DNA from: Pseudarthrobacter sp.
Lineage (GTDB): Bacteria; Actinomycetota; Actinomycetes; Actinomycetales; Micrococcaceae
NCBI GenBank assembly: GCA_013362385.1
Contig: JABFWC010000216.1
Location: forward strand, 1-7,894
DNA length: 7,894 nucleotides
Direction: 5' to 3'
Below, one piece after another: positions 6,217 to 7,894 of the stretch. The position numbers were made by a program, and so were the translations under genes. Positions within the stretch are counted from its first letter, which is position 1, and every line of letters begins with the position of its first letter. Below the pieces are notes generated by a model. That model was not told the origin of the DNA, ran no database searches, and was given only the letters and a program-made list of their open reading frames with translations.

Positions 6217-6245
6217 GATGTAAACGCTTGCATTGACGACAGCAA
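6217..6245 (-). promoter_or_regulatory. Putative promoter of the GH13 gene
   Basis: Read on the minus strand, TTGCTG (6245-6240) and TACATC (6222-6217) are separated by 17 bp. This puts transcription start near 6210, about 20 nt before the ATG. The LacI-type operator (6219-6232) fills much of the spacer and overlaps the -10, so a bound repressor would block this promoter. The hexamers are imperfect; confidence comes mainly from spacing and position. Confidence 0.35.
6219..6232. promoter_or_regulatory. LacI-family operator between GH13 and importer genes
   Basis: TGTAAACGCTTGCA fits the LacI/GalR-family consensus TGnAAnCGnTTnCA at every fixed position; 10 of 14 bases are symmetric. It is the only strong palindrome of this type in the 141-bp divergent gap. 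It overlaps the putative GH13 promoter and abuts the -35 of the importer promoter, so one repressor could control both directions. A close copy lies at 81-94 upstream of the GH68 gene. The regulator gene is not in the window. Confidence 0.8.
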
Positions 6246-6260
6246 CCTTACTAGTGTGAT
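6233..6260 (+). promoter_or_regulatory. Putative promoter of the sugar importer operon
   Basis: TTGACG (6233-6238) is a 5/6 match to the -35 consensus and TGTGAT (6255-6260) a 4/6 match to the -10, with a 16-bp spacer. Transcription would start near 6267, giving a leader of about 65 nt. The LacI-type operator ends at the base just before the -35, so binding there should hinder RNA polymerase. Confidence 0.4.
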
Positions 6261-6317
6261 GGTCACCACATCAACCTCACCTAAACGAGCGCACTGTCGA
6301 CTTACTTGTCACTCAGC

Positions 6318-6323
6318 GAGGAG
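6318..6323 (+). promoter_or_regulatory. Ribosome binding site deciding the SBP start
   Basis: GAGGAG sits 10 nt before the ATG at 6334. It supports that start over the in-frame GTG at 6256 and ATG at 6259, which overlap the putative promoter and would place a polar stretch before the lipoprotein signal. Confidence 0.75.
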
Positions 6324-6333
6324 CTTCAAGCCA

Positions 6334-7638
6334 ATGAAAACCCGTAGATTCCTGCTTCCGGCTGCCACTGCCGGCATTCTTGCCCTGACGTTATCCGCCT
6401 GCGGCGGCGGAGGTGGAGGCGGCACCACGGGCGGCGGCGGAGGCGGAGGCGGTGGCGGCGACGCCAGCGCCAACCTGGACGGCCGCGGCCCGATCACGTA
6501 CGTGCAGGGCAAGGACAACAGCAATGTCGTCCGGCCCCTCGTGGATAAGTGGAACGCCGCCCACCCCAACGAAAAGGTCACCTTCAAGGAGCAGACGGAC
6601 CAGGCCGACCAGCAGCACGATGATCTCGTGCAGCATTTCCAGGCCAAGCAGCCCGATTACGACGTGGTCGATGTCGACGTTGTCTGGACTGCCGAGTTCG
6701 CAGCCAAGGGCTGGCTGCAGCCGCTGAAGGACAAGATGGCGATCGACACCGGCGCCATGCTCAAGCCGACGGTGGACAGCGCCACCTATAAGGGCACCCT
6801 CTACGCTGCGCCGCAGACCTCCGACGGCGGCATCCTTTACTACCGCAAGGACCTGGTCCCCACGCCGCCCAAGACCTGGGACGAGATGATGAGCATGTGC
6901 TCCATCGCCAAGCAAAACAACATCGGATGCTACGCGGGCCAGTTCAGCAAGTATGAGGGCCTCACCGTAAATGCTTCCGAGGCCATCAACTCGGCGGGTG
7001 GCTCGGTCCTGAACAAGGATGGAAAGCCCAACCTGAACACCTCCGAGGCCAAGGCCGGCCTGGAGAACCTGGCGAAGGCCTATGCCGATGGCAACATCCC
7101 TAAGGAAGCCATCACCTACAAGGAGGAGGACAGCCGCCAGGCGTTCCAGAGCGGCAAGCTCCTGTTCCTGCGCAACTGGCCCTACGCGTTCAACCTGATC
7201 ACTACTGAAGGCTCGTCCGCAGTCAAGGACAAGACCGGCCTCGCGGCGCTGCCGGGCAAGAGCGGCCCGGGTGCCTCCTCGCTGGGCGGCCACAACCTCG
7301 CAACAAGCGTGTACTCCAAGAACAAGGCCACCGCGCTGGACTTCATGAAGTTCATGACCTCTGCCGAAACCGAGAAGTTCTACGCAACGCAGGGTTCCCT
7401 GGCTCCGGTCCTTGGTTCGCTCTATGAGGACAAGGAACTCGTAGCCAAGCTGCCCTACCTGCCGGTGCTGAAGACGTCCATCGAGAACGCCGTTCCGCGT
7501 CCCGTAACGCCTTTCTACCCGGCCGTGACCAAGGCAATCCAAGAGAATGCCTACTCCGCTATCAAGGGAGAAAAGACAGTGGAAACCGCACTTTCTGACA
7601 TGCAGAAGTCCATCGAATCCGCCGGTGCGGGATCGTAG
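6334..7638 (+). CDS. ABC sugar transporter substrate-binding lipoprotein
   Basis: This 434-residue extracellular receptor captures a sugar, probably a di- or oligosaccharide, and delivers it to the membrane permeases. Residues 1-22 are a lipoprotein signal (MKTRRF, a hydrophobic core, and lipobox LSAC with C23 as the lipidated residue). Next comes a striking linker of seven Gly, two Thr and ten Gly (24-42). The folded part has hallmarks of the family-1 carbohydrate-binding proteins: ITYVQGKDNSNVVRPLVDKW near the start, DVVDVDVVWTAEFAAKGWL (110-128), TYKGTLYAAPQTSDGGILYY (151-170), PKTWDE (179-184), FLRNWPYAF (278-286) and RPVTPFYP (389-396). C189 and C199 could form a disulfide. It resembles receptors of the trehalose/maltose/alpha-glucoside group (ThuE/AglE type). 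The divergent GH13 alpha-glucosidase supports an alpha-glucoside ligand, but which one cannot be read from sequence. The stop is 7 nt before the permease ATG. Confidence 0.93.
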   Translation: MKTRRFLLPAATAGILALTLSACGGGGGGGTTGGGGGGGGGGDASANLDGRGPITYVQGKDNSNVVRPLVDKWNAAHPNEKVTFKEQTDQADQQHDDLVQHFQAKQPDYDVVDVDVVWTAEFAAKGWLQPLKDKMAIDTGAMLKPTVDSATYKGTLYAAPQTSDGGILYYRKDLVPTPPKTWDEMMSMCSIAKQNNIGCYAGQFSKYEGLTVNASEAINSAGGSVLNKDGKPNLNTSEAKAGLENLAKAYADGNIPKEAITYKEEDSRQAFQSGKLLFLRNWPYAFNLITTEGSSAVKDKTGLAALPGKSGPGASSLGGHNLATSVYSKNKATALDFMKFMTSAETEKFYATQGSLAPVLGSLYEDKELVAKLPYLPVLKTSIENAVPRPVTPFYPAVTKAIQENAYSAIKGEKTVETALSDMQKSIESAGAGS

Positions 7639-7645
7639 TTCTGCC

Positions 7646-7894
7646 ATGGCAACCGAACTAGGCCCGACGCCGGTCAAGGCACCGGCGTCGGGCGGCACCC
7701 CCGTCCATCACGGCCCCAAAGGTGTAGGGGAGGACAACAGGATCGCCAGCCAGGGGCGCTGGGCGGCCTGGCTGCTGGCCCCCACCATCGTCGCCCTGGG
7801 CATCGTCATCGTTTACCCGATCATCAGCGCGATCGTCATGTCCTTCCAGAAGGACGCCGGTCTGGATCCCGCCACCGGCCTCTTCACCGCAGGC
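7646..7894 (+). CDS. ABC sugar transporter permease, N-terminal part
   Basis: An open frame of 83 codons runs to the window edge. It starts MATELGPTPV and continues through a polar cytosolic stretch to a first membrane helix at about 39-67 (WAAWLLAPTIVALGIVIVYP then IISAIVMSF). A hydrophobic helix with this LAP...YP pattern followed by SF is typical of the first helix of MalF/UgpA-type sugar permeases. It would form the membrane channel with a second permease expected beyond the window. The ATG is 7 nt after the binding-protein stop; no good Shine-Dalgarno lies at the usual distance (CGGGA at 7628-7632 is 13 nt away), so translation may depend on coupling to the upstream gene. A 13-bp hairpin covers codons 6-16. 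Start choice is moderately certain, as no other in-frame ATG or GTG precedes the helix. Confidence 0.85.
   Translation, partial: MATELGPTPVKAPASGGTPVHHGPKGVGEDNRIASQGRWAAWLLAPTIVALGIVIVYPIISAIVMSFQKDAGLDPATGLFTAG
7662..7693 (+). repeat. Perfect 13-bp stem-loop at start of permease gene
   Basis: GCCCGACGCCGGT (7662-7674) is perfectly complementary to ACCGGCGTCGGGC (7681-7693) with a 6-nt loop. It begins 24 nt after the binding-protein stop and 14 nt after the permease start codon. No T tract follows. Such a hairpin could pause ribosomes, hinder polymerase or protect the 3' end of the binding-protein message, so that receptor is made in excess over permease. Confidence 0.7.

Noticed and set aside
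6260..6268. Small palindrome TGGTCACCA near the importer transcription start
   Set aside because: Four-base arms are too short to call an operator by themselves, and the site does not resemble the LacI-type motif nearby.
6256..6333. Earlier in-frame starts (GTG 6256, ATG 6259) for the binding protein
   Set aside because: They lie on the putative -10, lack a ribosome site, and would add 25-26 polar residues before a normal lipoprotein signal that starts at 6334 with GAGGAG upstream.
6391..7698. Minus-strand open frame (435 codons) opposite the binding-protein gene
   Set aside because: Same shadow effect of biased codon use; no domain, no ribosome site, and the plus-strand gene has clear lipoprotein and sugar-receptor motifs.
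7727..7734. GGGGAGGA as the ribosome site of the permease gene
   Set aside because: No ATG, GTG or TTG in the permease frame follows at a usable distance (the next codons are AAC AGG ATC GCC), so the ATG at 7646 is kept.

Overview
The window is GC-rich DNA with actinobacterial gene style: tight 4-nt gene overlaps, GTG/ATG starts and GC-biased third positions. The combination of a GH68 fructosyltransferase, an Asp23/Gls24 membrane operon and an actinobacterial-type GH13 alpha-glucosidase next to an ABC sugar importer suggests a soil member of the Micrococcaceae, most likely Arthrobacter or Pseudarthrobacter. That assignment is inference from protein character, not a database result.

Layout. 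Positions 1-352 are a non-coding leader with a LacI-family-type operator at 81-94. Positions 353-1948 (+) encode a secreted levansucrase/beta-fructofuranosidase of family GH68, closed by a strong hairpin terminator at 1976-2020. Positions 2122-4382 (+) hold a five-gene operon in which all four junctions are 4-nt overlaps. It comprises an Asp23/Gls24 protein, a tiny DUF2273-like membrane protein, a diverged Gls24-like protein, and two membrane proteins with two N-terminal helices and a cytosolic tail (DUF6286/AmaP-like). Positions 6192-4387 (-) encode a cytoplasmic GH13 alpha-glucosidase that converges on the operon with 4 bp between stop codons; a hairpin in the last codons of the operon probably terminates it. 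From 6334 (+) come a sugar-binding lipoprotein (to 7638) and the first 83 codons of an ABC permease that runs off the window end.

How the genes work together. The alpha-glucosidase and the importer are divergent from a 141-bp region carrying TGTAAACGCTTGCA, a textbook LacI-type operator. A 12/14 match to it lies upstream of the levansucrase. The simplest reading is one sucrose/alpha-glucoside regulon with two arms. Outside the cell, GH68 splits sucrose and builds fructan; the importer and GH13 enzyme take up and cleave alpha-glucosides inside. The Asp23-type operon between the two arms looks functionally unrelated (cell-envelope/stress type). No regulator gene, RNA gene, transposon or CRISPR array is visible. 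Most of the window is well-understood biology. The less-explored parts are the actinobacterial Asp23-type operon, the shared operator, and two coding-region hairpins, at the end of the operon and at the start of the permease gene.
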